From assembly GCA_016206995.1 (NCBI GenBank), contig JACQQN010000135.1, positions 1 through 5,693 on the forward strand: DNA of 5,693 nt, in the 5' to 3' direction. Of this stretch, positions 1-5,693 are shown one piece after another; positions within the stretch are counted from its first letter, which is position 1, and each line of letters opens with the position of its first letter. Under the pieces are notes generated by a model. That model had not been told where the DNA came from. It made no database searches and was given only the letters and a program-made list of their open reading frames with translations. The stretch is from Candidatus Omnitrophota bacterium. GTDB lineage: Bacteria > Omnitrophota > Omnitrophia > Omnitrophales > Abzuiibacteriaceae. Both the position numbers and the translations under genes were made by a program.

Positions 1-242
1 GGAATTTGAAGCATGATCGTATGTGCAGATTCATAGAGACGGTCGAGATGCTCTTTCAATTTAAACACAAGGCAATTGTACGAGCGAATGCCCTCAAACA
101 CACCATCGCCATAAAGAAGGCCGTGATCAAAAACGGAAACCTTTGCTTCACTCTTCGGATAAAACTCTCCGTTTAGATAAATCGCAGGCTCTTTTAAGGC
201 CGCCTGCTTTGCCTGAATTTTCTTTTTAGGTAATGGTTCCAT
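1..242 (-). CDS. ilvE: Branched-chain amino acid aminotransferase, N-terminal part (runs off the window)
   Basis: The first 80 codons of a fold-type IV, PLP-dependent aminotransferase are present; the gene continues past base 1. Residues 21-80 match the start of IlvE proteins: IYLNGEF (21-27), then KVSVFDHGLLYGDGVFEGIR (34-53), the conserved N-terminal block of the family, and then FKLKEHLDRLYESA (60-73). By family knowledge the enzyme transfers the amino group between glutamate and the keto acids of valine, leucine and isoleucine in the cytoplasm. The catalytic lysine lies in the missing part. The ATG at 242 is supported by an AGAGG ribosome binding site six bases upstream. The first 20 or so residues are lysine-rich and not recognisably conserved. 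It lies 78 bp downstream of lolD on the same strand and may be the last gene of that operon. A D-amino-acid aminotransferase or aminodeoxychorismate lyase shares the fold, but the FDHGLLYGDGVFEGIR block favours IlvE. Confidence 0.88.
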   Translation of the reverse strand, partial: MEPLPKKKIQAKQAALKEPAIYLNGEFYPKSEAKVSVFDHGLLYGDGVFEGIRSYNCLVFKLKEHLDRLYESAHTIMLQI

Positions 243-248
243 GATTAA

Positions 249-253
249 CCTCT
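249..253 (-). promoter_or_regulatory. Ribosome binding site of ilvE
   Basis: On the minus strand AGAGG sits six bases before the ATG at 242, a good Shine-Dalgarno match at near-ideal spacing. It supports that ATG as the real start despite the unconserved, lysine-rich N-terminus it gives the protein. Confidence 0.6.
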
Positions 254-278
254 TTTTCAATTTAAATTTCAGGGATCA

Positions 279-295
279 TTCTCTTTTTCAGAGAA
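279..295 (-). other. Small hairpin in the lolD-ilvE spacer
   Basis: An inverted repeat of six bases (TTCTCT / AGAGAA) encloses a five-base loop, GAAAA on the minus strand, and can be extended by one G-U pair in the RNA. It lies in the 78-bp spacer between the lolD stop and the ilvE start. No T-run follows on either strand, so it does not look like an intrinsic terminator. It could be an mRNA-stabilising or processing stem, or chance in AT-rich sequence. The rest of the spacer holds an AATTTAAATT palindrome (259-268) and the ilvE ribosome binding site; I see no clear promoter. Confidence 0.3.
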
Positions 296-320
296 CCATC
301 ACTGATTTTACTCAATTTCA

Positions 321-1025
321 TTAATTCTGACTGCTCCGACGCAAAACACCTTCGTGAAGCTCATAAACCGACTCAGCTCTCTTAACCAAACTGAGTTCAT
401 GAGTCACCATAACAAAAGTTGTTTTTTCTTCCCGATTCAATTTAAGCAAAAGATCAAAAACCGAATTTGCAGTTTCCTCATCCAAATTGCCTGTCGGCTC
501 ATCACAAAGAACAATTTTGGGACCATTCATGAGAGCGCGCGCAATTGCGGCACGCTGCTGTTCACCGCCCGAAAGTTGAGTGGGGTGATGATCCTGCCGA
601 TGGCTCAAACCCACACGATCGAGTAACTGTTTTGCTTCTTTCTTACGCGCTTGGCCGCCCGCAATCACATGAGGCAAAAGCACGTTTTCAAGCAGTGTCA
701 GTTCAGGAAGCAAATAATAAAACTGGAACACAAACCCAACGTCCTTCGACCGATACCCAGAAAGTTTCCCATCATTCAACCGAGAAAGGTCAGTGCCTTC
801 AAAATAAATCTTTCCTGAGGTTGGCTTGTCCAAACCTCCAAGCAAATGAAGCAGCGTGGACTTCCCGGATCCTGAACGACCAATAATCATGACCATTTCA
901 CTAGGCGCCACTTTGAGCGAAATCCCTCGCAATATCTTGAGCGTCTCTCGCGGTGCTCGGTAATCTTTATAAAGATCATTGACCTCTAATACATAATGAC
1001 TACTGATTTTCTCAGGTTTACGCAC
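321..1025 (-). CDS. lolD: Lipoprotein-releasing system ATP-binding protein LolD
   Basis: This is the ATPase subunit of the LolCDE-type ABC exporter, which uses ATP hydrolysis on the cytoplasmic side to pull outer-membrane lipoproteins out of the inner membrane and hand them to the periplasmic chaperone LolA. The 234-residue protein has every ABC ATPase motif: Walker A GRSGSGKST (49-57), Q-loop glutamine 101 in the VFQFYYLLPE stretch typical of LolD, signature LSGGEQQR (151-158), Walker B with catalytic glutamate IVLCDEPTGNLD (171-182) and switch histidine 209 (VTHE). The length is normal for the family. The start is GTG at 1025: the reading frame has a TAG stop at 1047-1049, and this GTG is the first start codon after it. 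It lies 30 bp downstream of lolC, its expected membrane partner. MacB- or FtsE-type ATPases share the motifs, but the sequence around the Q-loop and the lolC neighbour point to LolD. Confidence 0.95.
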   Translation of the reverse strand: MRKPEKISSHYVLEVNDLYKDYRAPRETLKILRGISLKVAPSEMVMIIGRSGSGKSTLLHLLGGLDKPTSGKIYFEGTDLSRLNDGKLSGYRSKDVGFVFQFYYLLPELTLLENVLLPHVIAGGQARKKEAKQLLDRVGLSHRQDHHPTQLSGGEQQRAAIARALMNGPKIVLCDEPTGNLDEETANSVFDLLLKLNREEKTTFVMVTHELSLVKRAESVYELHEGVLRRSSQN

Positions 1026-1036
1026 CTTGATTATAA

Positions 1037-1042
1037 CTCCTT
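1037..1042 (-). promoter_or_regulatory. Ribosome binding site of lolD (supports GTG start)
   Basis: AAGGAG on the minus strand lies 11 bases before the GTG at 1025. The spacing is a little long, but there is no other start codon between this site and the GTG, and an in-frame TAG lies just upstream. The next in-frame ATG would be codon 44, inside the ATPase core and close to Walker A, so translation must begin at the GTG. Confidence 0.6.
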
Positions 1043-1055
1043 CAACCTAATAAAC

Positions 1056-2348
1056 CTATTCATACCTCAAAGCCTCAACCGGCCGAAGCCGCGCGGCTTG
1101 ATAAGCTGGGTAAAACCCCGCCACAAGCGACATTAGAAGTGCTGCCATCACAATCACCCAAACATCCTGAAAATTAACACTCACGGGAATCTGGTCAAAA
1201 AAGTAAATATCGTTTGGAAAAACTGAGAAACCTGTCCAGCGTTCTATGAAATCAGAAACTGGATTCAAATTAAATGCCAACAAAAGCCCCAGAACAGCTC
1301 CCAGAACAACACCTACGATTCCAATCATGAAACCTTCCAGCAAAAAAATTTGACTGATTTTCCCGGCGGTTGCACCCAGCGCACGTAAAATACCGATATC
1401 TTTTGTCTTTTCCATTACCACCATGGTCAGGCTTGAGACAATGTTAAATGCGGCTACCAAAATAATAAGTGAAAGCAAAATCGCCATCACCGCCTTTTCG
1501 ACTTTAAGCGCCGAAAAGAAATTCCGGTTGAGGTCGATCCAGCTTCGTACCACGAAAGTTGCGTCTAAATGATCTCGAACGGTTTTCTTTAAAGCATCTG
1601 CTTGCTCAACATCTGCAATCCGAAGGCTCACGCCGGATACCCGGTCGCCCAATCGATAAAGTTTTTGACCTTGGTTCAGATTAATGAGAACCAAGCCTGA
1701 ATCAAAATCGCTCATTCCCAAATGAAAAATCCCGCTCACAAGAAATGGGACTGCGGTTGGTTTCTTAAGCGCTTCAGAAATTGACTTTCGATCCATGGCA
1801 GGTGAAATAATGGAAACCATATCCCCCACGGAAACATTGAGAAGCCGCGCAAGCTCTTCGCCAATCATGGCGCGGCCCGTCGACTTCACCTGCTCTTTAC
1901 CCAACCAATTTTCATCTGTGAGGGATGCATCTGTAAAATCAAGCGCACCCAATTTCATACGGTTTTGATAAAAACCAAGGTTTTCACTGGTTAGATCAAT
2001 TCCTTTAACCACAACACCCGTCGCATAAGTTTCAGAACGAACAATGGCCTGCCCTTGAACAAACGGTGCAATCGTAAGCACGCCGGGCAAGTTCAATTTC
2101 TGAAGGTCATCTTTCACATGCGCAGAATTTTGTATACCCCCCACTTGTTCGACAATCACATGAGGTTGTACTCCCACCATTTTCGCTTTGAGCTCCTGAT
2201 CAAAACCGCTCATCACAGAGAGGACAACAATCAGTGCCATCACACCCACTGCGACACCAAGAATTGAAATCGAAAAACTAAAGGAAATAAATCCTGAGTG
2301 ACAACGCTTCATCAAGTGCTTCCGTGCAATTAAAAAAACAAAGCCCAT
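1056..2348 (-). CDS. lolC: Lipoprotein-releasing system permease, LolC/LolE family
   Basis: This is the inner-membrane subunit that works with LolD to release lipoproteins destined for the outer membrane. The 430-residue protein has the family's four-helix plan: one membrane segment near the N-terminus (about 23-46, ending in the conserved VLSVMSGF), a large periplasmic domain (about 50-280), then three more segments (about 286-310, 335-360 and 395-415). Family hallmarks are MEKTKDIGILRALGAT (312-327), the cytoplasmic coupling stretch after segment 2, and the C-terminal VEALRYE. The overall pattern resembles E. coli LolC, and the protein is slightly longer, mostly in the periplasmic domain. 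The ATG at 2348 is five bases after the lysS stop; a GGAG inside the last lysS codons lies 14 bases upstream, so translational coupling to lysS is likely. No second permease gene is in the window. LolC and LolE are hard to tell apart, so the gene name is provisional; a MacB-type FtsX permease is less likely. Confidence 0.92.
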   Translation of the reverse strand: MGFVFLIARKHLMKRCHSGFISFSFSISILGVAVGVMALIVVLSVMSGFDQELKAKMVGVQPHVIVEQVGGIQNSAHVKDDLQKLNLPGVLTIAPFVQGQAIVRSETYATGVVVKGIDLTSENLGFYQNRMKLGALDFTDASLTDENWLGKEQVKSTGRAMIGEELARLLNVSVGDMVSIISPAMDRKSISEALKKPTAVPFLVSGIFHLGMSDFDSGLVLINLNQGQKLYRLGDRVSGVSLRIADVEQADALKKTVRDHLDATFVVRSWIDLNRNFFSALKVEKAVMAILLSLIILVAAFNIVSSLTMVVMEKTKDIGILRALGATAGKISQIFLLEGFMIGIVGVVLGAVLGLLLAFNLNPVSDFIERWTGFSVFPNDIYFFDQIPVSVNFQDVWVIVMAALLMSLVAGFYPAYQAARLRPVEALRYE

Positions 2349-2353
2349 GGCTG

Positions 2354-3787
2354 TTAATCTTTCTCCGGTTTTAATTGAGGAAACAAAATGACATCACGAA
2401 TCGAAGCAGAATTAGTTAAGAGCATGACCAAACGATCAATTCCAATTCCAAGACCGCCCGCGGGGGGCATTCCGTATTCGAGCGCCAATAAAAAGTCTTC
2501 GTCAACCAACTTGTCAGAACCAATGGTTTCCTTTTGACTGTGAAACCGTTCGCGTTGTTCGAGCGCGTCATTTAATTCTGAAAATGCGTTAGCAAGTTCC
2601 ATAGAGGAAGCGTATAGTTCAAACCGGTATACAAGTTTTGGATCGCTTTCTTTCCGCTTGGCGAGCGGTGTTGTAATCGTGGGAAAATCAATCACAAATG
2701 TTGGATCAATCAAATCTGGCTGCACAAAACGGTCAAACGCTTCGTTGAGCAAATCTACTTCTTCACTATCTTTTTCAACAGGAATGCCAGCTTTCTTTGC
2801 AAGTTCACGAACATCCCCATTTCGCCAATCCATTTTGCTTTTTGCACAAAGTACATCATAAAATGAAACCCGCTTCCAGGGACGTTTAAAACTCAACTTA
2901 AGATCGCCGTAAGGAATTTCTTCTCCACCACCAACTTCAAGCGCAAGCGTCGTCACCAACTCTTCGGTGAGCGCCATCATGTCTTCATAATCTGCGTAAG
3001 CTTGATAAAGTTCCATCATTGTAAATTCCGGGTTGTGTTTGATGGAAATCCCCTCGTTTCTAAAATTCCGGTTGATTTCATAAATTTTGCTGAAGCCCCC
3101 TACGAGAAGCCGTTTGAGGTAAAGTTCAGGCGCAACCCGTAAATAGAGATCTGTGTGGAGTGCATGATGATGAGTTACAAATGGTTTTGCACGTGCGCCA
3201 CCCGGAATTGGTTGCATCATAGGTGTTTCCACTTCCATAAAACCCCGGGCATCTAAAAATTGTCGGATGCGGCTGGTAATGGCACTTCGCTTACGGAAAG
3301 TTTCTCTCACTTGATCATTGACAATCAAGTCCACATAACGATGCCGGTATCTCAATTCAACGTCGCGAAGGCCGTGCCACTTTTCAGGAAGCACCTGGAC
3401 AATTTTTGACAAAAGTTCAAACCGATCAACACGAATGGTTTTTTCACCCATCCGGGACACAAAAAGCGTTCCGTAAATCCCCAGAATATCACCCAAATCC
3501 AGTTCACTAAAAAGCTGATAAGAAGTTTCCCTAACGGCATCTAACTTGACGTAAATTTGAATTTTCCCAGTATCATCTTTTAAATCTCCAAAAGAACTTT
3601 TCCCGTGAGCGCGCTTTGCCATCAAACGACCTGCCAGGCATACTTCCTTTCCTTCCTCAAACGTTTCGAGAACCTGCCCAATGGAGTGAGTTATTGGAAA
3701 TTTATCTCCATACAGACGGATGCCTCTCTTCTTCAATGCTTCTATTTTTTGGAGACGCTCTTTCAAAATTTCAGATGATGGATCCAT
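2354..3787 (-). CDS. lysS: Lysyl-tRNA synthetase, class II
   Basis: The enzyme attaches lysine to tRNA-Lys in the cytoplasm using ATP. The 477 residues show the class II plan: an N-terminal OB-fold anticodon-binding domain (about 48-130, with GRLMAKRAHGKSSFGDL), followed by the catalytic core. Motif 1 surrounds RQFLDARGFMEVETPMM (175-191). The GGARAKPF loop and LYLRVAPELYLKRLLVGGF (214-232) follow, and motif 2 is FRNEGISIKHNPEFTMMELY (242-261). IDFP and SPLAKR-like ITTPLAKR lie at 366-378, FSELND at 402-407, and motif 3 GGLGIGIDRLVMLLT is at 444-458, followed by SIRDVILFP. No insertion or lost key residue is seen; the length is slightly below E. coli LysS. The ATG at 3787 has no clear Shine-Dalgarno sequence. 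A consensus promoter about 110 bp upstream probably drives it, and lolC follows after five bases. Unlike in E. coli, prfB is not immediately upstream. Confidence 0.97.
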   Translation of the reverse strand: MDPSSEILKERLQKIEALKKRGIRLYGDKFPITHSIGQVLETFEEGKEVCLAGRLMAKRAHGKSSFGDLKDDTGKIQIYVKLDAVRETSYQLFSELDLGDILGIYGTLFVSRMGEKTIRVDRFELLSKIVQVLPEKWHGLRDVELRYRHRYVDLIVNDQVRETFRKRSAITSRIRQFLDARGFMEVETPMMQPIPGGARAKPFVTHHHALHTDLYLRVAPELYLKRLLVGGFSKIYEINRNFRNEGISIKHNPEFTMMELYQAYADYEDMMALTEELVTTLALEVGGGEEIPYGDLKLSFKRPWKRVSFYDVLCAKSKMDWRNGDVRELAKKAGIPVEKDSEEVDLLNEAFDRFVQPDLIDPTFVIDFPTITTPLAKRKESDPKLVYRFELYASSMELANAFSELNDALEQRERFHSQKETIGSDKLVDEDFLLALEYGMPPAGGLGIGIDRLVMLLTNSASIRDVILFPQLKPEKD

Positions 3788-3813
3788 AAAAAGTCGAAAA
3801 GTTTCTTAACGCG

Positions 3814-3839
3814 ATAAGTTATTTCAATTGAATAAGTTA
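3814..3839. repeat. 8-bp direct repeat flanking a palindrome in the lysS leader
   Basis: The plus-strand octamer ATAAGTTA occurs at 3814-3821 and again at 3832-3839, 18 bp start to start. The 10-bp palindrome TTCAATTGAA (3823-3832) lies between the copies. The position, 27-52 bases before the lysS start and downstream of the predicted promoter, would suit a protein-binding or RNA regulatory site. The sequence is very AT-rich, so chance is a real possibility. The element matches no operator I can name. Confidence 0.35.
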
Positions 3840-3852
3840 CATTAAAACTGCT

Positions 3853-3887
3853 AGGGACGGCTCTGGTTTTCTTCCAGGACCGTCCCT
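3853..3887 (-). other. Strong hairpin near the 5' end of the predicted lysS transcript
   Basis: A perfect 8-bp outer stem (AGGGACGG 3853-3860 / CCGTCCCT 3880-3887) continues, after two poorly paired positions, into a 4-bp inner stem (CTGG / CCAG) and a seven-base loop (3867-3873). It is markedly more GC-rich than its surroundings. It would form about eight bases after the predicted transcription start of lysS. No T-run follows directly on either strand, so an intrinsic terminator is unlikely. It may be a stabilising 5' stem or a leader regulatory element. Alternatively it is a dispersed REP-like palindrome: the GGAC near the stem base resembles the tetranucleotide described for some REP elements linked to REP-associated (Y1) transposases. 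The hairpin is certain from the sequence; its role is not. Confidence 0.6.
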
Positions 3888-3901
3888 CTTAAAAACACAA
3901 A

Positions 3902-3930
3902 ATTATAGTATAGGTAGGAACCAGTGTCAA
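3902..3930 (-). promoter_or_regulatory. Consensus sigma-70 type promoter for lysS (and probably lolC-lolD)
   Basis: On the minus strand TTGACA (3930-3925) and TATAAT (3907-3902) are separated by exactly 17 bp, which is the full housekeeping sigma-factor consensus with ideal spacing. An A-rich tract at about 3949-3960 could act as an upstream contact site for RNA polymerase. The predicted start of transcription is near 3895, giving lysS a leader of about 108 bases. The -35 begins 24 bases beyond the lnt stop, in the only large intergenic gap. Such a perfect match is unlikely by chance in this gap. The site suggests strong transcription of lysS-lolC-lolD independent of secA-lnt. Confidence 0.8.
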
Positions 3931-3953
3931 TCGAAGGAGTAGCGGCAAGTTTT

Positions 3954-5534
3954 TTATTTTCGCGGACTTAGAGCATAAGCAAGAAAAAAACTTGCTAATC
4001 CAAAAAGAGCGCAAAAAAGCGGAAAAAGAAATCCGCTGTGGCGGTAAATGGTTTGTTGATCTTTAAGAAGAACAACCCGAGCAAGGCCGCCGGCAATCCA
4101 TGTATCATGACCTTGCTGATCCTGGATGCGATCAATCACCTCACCAGTCGGCAAGACAAACGCAGAAACACCAGTATTGGCAGCGCGAATCACGGGAACA
4201 CCGTTTTCAAGTGCGCGAAAAATGGAGGCTTGTAGATGCTGATAAGGAGCTGCGCTCTTTCCAAACCATGCATCATTCGTAATAACCGTTAGGAACTGAG
4301 CCCCATGGTTCACAAATCGGCGGCTCAATTCTAGAAATGTATCTTCAAAACAAATTAACGTGGAAAAACGTATTGATGTTTCTAGCTTTGGCAATTCGAA
4401 TACTGTGTATTCACGTCCGGGACTAAAATCGCCAACGCCAAGCGAATATGCATATTTTTCCAGTCCAAACAAATTAAAGAAAGAAGTAAATGGTACAAAT
4501 TCGCCAAAAGGAACCAGGTGAATTTTGTCATAACGATTCACCACTTCACCTTGAGAATTAATGAAGTAAGCGCTGTTAAAAATTCTTGCCGGCTTTTCAA
4601 ACTCAGGCAACGTTTCTTCGTAAGGGCTGCCAATCAAAAATGGAATGTGAGCTGACCGGACAAACTTCAAAATTTCTTCCCGTTCAGGATCTAAATTTAA
4701 AATGCCCGGCCATGCAGCCTCAGGCCAAATGAGAAGATCGGGCTTATTCGGCACGATTAACTCTGAAAGTTTTTGATAAGTCTGAATGATGTTTGATTTA
4801 ACTTCGGGATTCCACTTTTCAGATTGCGGGATATTCCCTTGTACCACTGCCACATAGACAGAAGATAAATTATTAGCGTTAGCACCTTCTGGATCCATCG
4901 GACGGCTGAAATGAGAAACCACAATCCAAACAAGCAAGGTCGCATAGAGAAGTTTTCGCAAAACCTTTAAACGTTTTTTTGGATCTTTCCAAAATTCCAC
5001 GCAAAACCACAGTGTTACATTGACAAAAACAATTAAGAATGAAACCCCATAAACACCCAACCAACTGGCAAGCCTCGCAACTGAAAGAAACTCACTTTGG
5101 GAGTATCCAAGCAAGTTCCATCCAAATGCCCAAACAGAAATTTCTGTGCGAAACCATTCGAGCACCACCCAAAGAGAAGGTAATGCCAGAAAAGAAAACC
5201 GGATGCGGTGTTCGCGAAGAAAATAGTGGGCACAAAAACCAAAAAGACCAAAATAAATTGCTGGGATAACACAAACAAAAATCCAGCCCAAATATGTGAC
5301 ATGGCGAAGCCATTCGAGCGAAATCAAATCAAAGAAAAATCCGATCAAAAAAAAGATTGTGAATGACTGCAGTTTTGTGTGAGAACGAAAAATGGAAAAA
5401 AGGCCGGGAACTAATGCGAACCAGGCTGTCCATCCTAAATTAAATTTTGGAAAAGCAAGTGCGAGTAAAAATGCGGAGAGAAAAATTAACAGTTCTTGTA
5501 ACCTGGTTTTACTGGAAGATTGCTCTGGGGCCAT
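3954..5534 (-). CDS. lnt: Apolipoprotein N-acyltransferase
   Basis: Lnt moves an acyl chain from a phospholipid to the N-terminal cysteine of diacylated lipoproteins, the last step of lipoprotein maturation in the inner membrane. The 526-residue protein has a multi-spanning hydrophobic N-terminal half (several segments between about 13 and 208) and a carbon-nitrogen hydrolase (nitrilase) domain from about 225 to 485, then a final membrane segment (about 500-521). The expected catalytic triad is intact: Glu272 in WPEAAWP, Lys337 in YDKIHLVPFGEFVP and Cys395 in ICFED. NDAWFG (420-425) and HLQASIFRALENGVPVIRAANTG (433-455) are also typical. The length is close to the family norm. A TTG codon lies directly before the ATG at 5534, so the start could be annotated at 5537; I prefer the ATG. 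A weak GGGG, 11 bases upstream, overlaps the end of secA. The six-base gap after secA suggests a shared transcript. Confidence 0.96.
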   Translation of the reverse strand: MAPEQSSSKTRLQELLIFLSAFLLALAFPKFNLGWTAWFALVPGLFSIFRSHTKLQSFTIFFLIGFFFDLISLEWLRHVTYLGWIFVCVIPAIYFGLFGFCAHYFLREHRIRFSFLALPSLWVVLEWFRTEISVWAFGWNLLGYSQSEFLSVARLASWLGVYGVSFLIVFVNVTLWFCVEFWKDPKKRLKVLRKLLYATLLVWIVVSHFSRPMDPEGANANNLSSVYVAVVQGNIPQSEKWNPEVKSNIIQTYQKLSELIVPNKPDLLIWPEAAWPGILNLDPEREEILKFVRSAHIPFLIGSPYEETLPEFEKPARIFNSAYFINSQGEVVNRYDKIHLVPFGEFVPFTSFFNLFGLEKYAYSLGVGDFSPGREYTVFELPKLETSIRFSTLICFEDTFLELSRRFVNHGAQFLTVITNDAWFGKSAAPYQHLQASIFRALENGVPVIRAANTGVSAFVLPTGEVIDRIQDQQGHDTWIAGGLARVVLLKDQQTIYRHSGFLFPLFCALFGLASFFLAYALSPRK

Positions 5535-5540
5535 CAAATG

Positions 5541-5693
5541 CTACGCCCCGTGACACTTTTTGTATTTTTTACCAGAGCCGCAGGGGCATGGTTCGTTGCG
5601 GCCGACTTTTGGTTCTGCATGGTGAGGTGTTCGTGGAGAAGCCTCATCCGCATGATGATGGGTTGGCGCGCCTTCCACCATATCCATTGGCCC
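5541..5693 (-). CDS. secA: Preprotein translocase ATPase SecA, C-terminal end (start lies outside the window)
   Basis: The last 50 codons and the TAG stop are present. The sequence ends in CPCGSGKKYKKCHG followed by one alanine: the SEC-C zinc-binding motif, with ligands Cys36, Cys38, Cys47 and His48 of this fragment. In SecA this C-terminal element binds zinc and contacts the SecB chaperone and phospholipids. SecA itself is the cytoplasmic and membrane-associated motor that drives unfolded preproteins, including prolipoproteins, through SecYEG. The preceding 35 residues are a low-complexity linker containing HHH and HH clusters, as expected for the variable linker before SEC-C. Other proteins carry SEC-C motifs (YecA- and YchJ-type proteins), but the terminal position after a disordered linker fits SecA best. 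It is followed six bases later by lnt. Confidence 0.85.
   Translation of the reverse strand, partial: GPMDMVEGAPTHHHADEASPRTPHHAEPKVGRNEPCPCGSGKKYKKCHGA

Noticed and set aside
279..295. Terminator at the end of the lolD operon.
   Set aside because: The six-base stem is AT-rich and weak and has no following T-run on either strand.
354..886. Two overlapping plus-strand reading frames (90 and 113 codons) opposite lolD.
   Set aside because: They lie wholly antisense to a gene with every ABC ATPase motif intact, show no recognisable domain and have no convincing ribosome site, so they look like shadow frames.
3853..3887. Intrinsic terminator for lnt or for an opposing transcript.
   Set aside because: Neither side of the stem is followed by a T-run; the nearest TTTT on the minus strand is five bases away and short. 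The hairpin also lies downstream of a consensus promoter that would then be aborted.
3788..3895. T-box or amino-acid riboswitch controlling lysS.
   Set aside because: The leader is only about 108 bases, with one simple hairpin and no recognisable T-box conserved sequence, terminator/antiterminator pair or complex fold such as the lysine riboswitch.
5033..5313. Several short overlapping reading frames on both strands within the N-terminal membrane region of lnt.
   Set aside because: Long stop-free stretches here come from the hydrophobic coding of lnt; the proteins have no family signature and overlap a gene with an intact catalytic triad.
1..5693. An undescribed defence, mobile or biosynthetic system.
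   Set aside because: Every long gene is a recognisable housekeeping or envelope gene on one strand, with consistent spacing and no signs of transfer; only the lnt-lysS gap remains unexplained.

Overview
The window carries six protein genes, all on the minus strand, so the reading order runs from high to low coordinates: secA (C-terminal end only), lnt, lysS, lolC, lolD and ilvE (N-terminal part only). No mobile element, CRISPR array, tRNA or rRNA is visible. The long plus-strand reading frames lie opposite these genes and look like antisense shadows. The host is a diderm (Gram-negative-type) bacterium, because Lnt and the LolCD exporter only make sense with a lipoprotein-bearing outer membrane. 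A single LolC/E-type permease beside lysS and lolD, and moderate to slightly AT-rich composition, would fit a deltaproteobacterial-grade lineage (Bdellovibrionota, Desulfobacterota or a related uncultured group). That placement is inference only.

Region by region: 5541-5693 holds the last 50 codons of secA, ending in the zinc-binding SEC-C motif. Six bases later lnt begins (ATG at 5534) and runs to 3954. The only sizeable gap between genes, 3788-3953, separates lnt from lysS and is the most structured non-coding DNA here. It holds a promoter with an exact consensus -35 (TTGACA), a 17-bp spacer and an exact consensus -10 (TATAAT), followed by a strong 35-nt hairpin close to the predicted transcription start. 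Next come an 8-bp direct repeat and a small palindrome, and then lysS with no obvious Shine-Dalgarno sequence. lysS (3787-2354) is followed after 5 bases by lolC (2348-1056) and after a further 30 bases by lolD (GTG start at 1025, stop at 321). A 78-bp spacer with a small hairpin precedes ilvE, which starts at 242 with a good ribosome binding site and leaves the window at base 1.

Four of the six genes share a theme: SecA drives preproteins, including prolipoproteins, through SecYEG; Lnt adds the third acyl chain to lipoproteins in the inner membrane; and LolC with LolD extracts mature lipoproteins for delivery to the outer membrane. lysS and ilvE are housekeeping genes for lysyl-tRNA charging and branched-chain amino acid transamination. 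I see two likely transcription units: secA-lnt, and lysS-lolC-lolD (perhaps with ilvE) from the consensus promoter, with possible readthrough because no convincing terminator separates them. I found no evidence for an undescribed multi-gene system; the lnt-lysS gap is the part most worth a second look.
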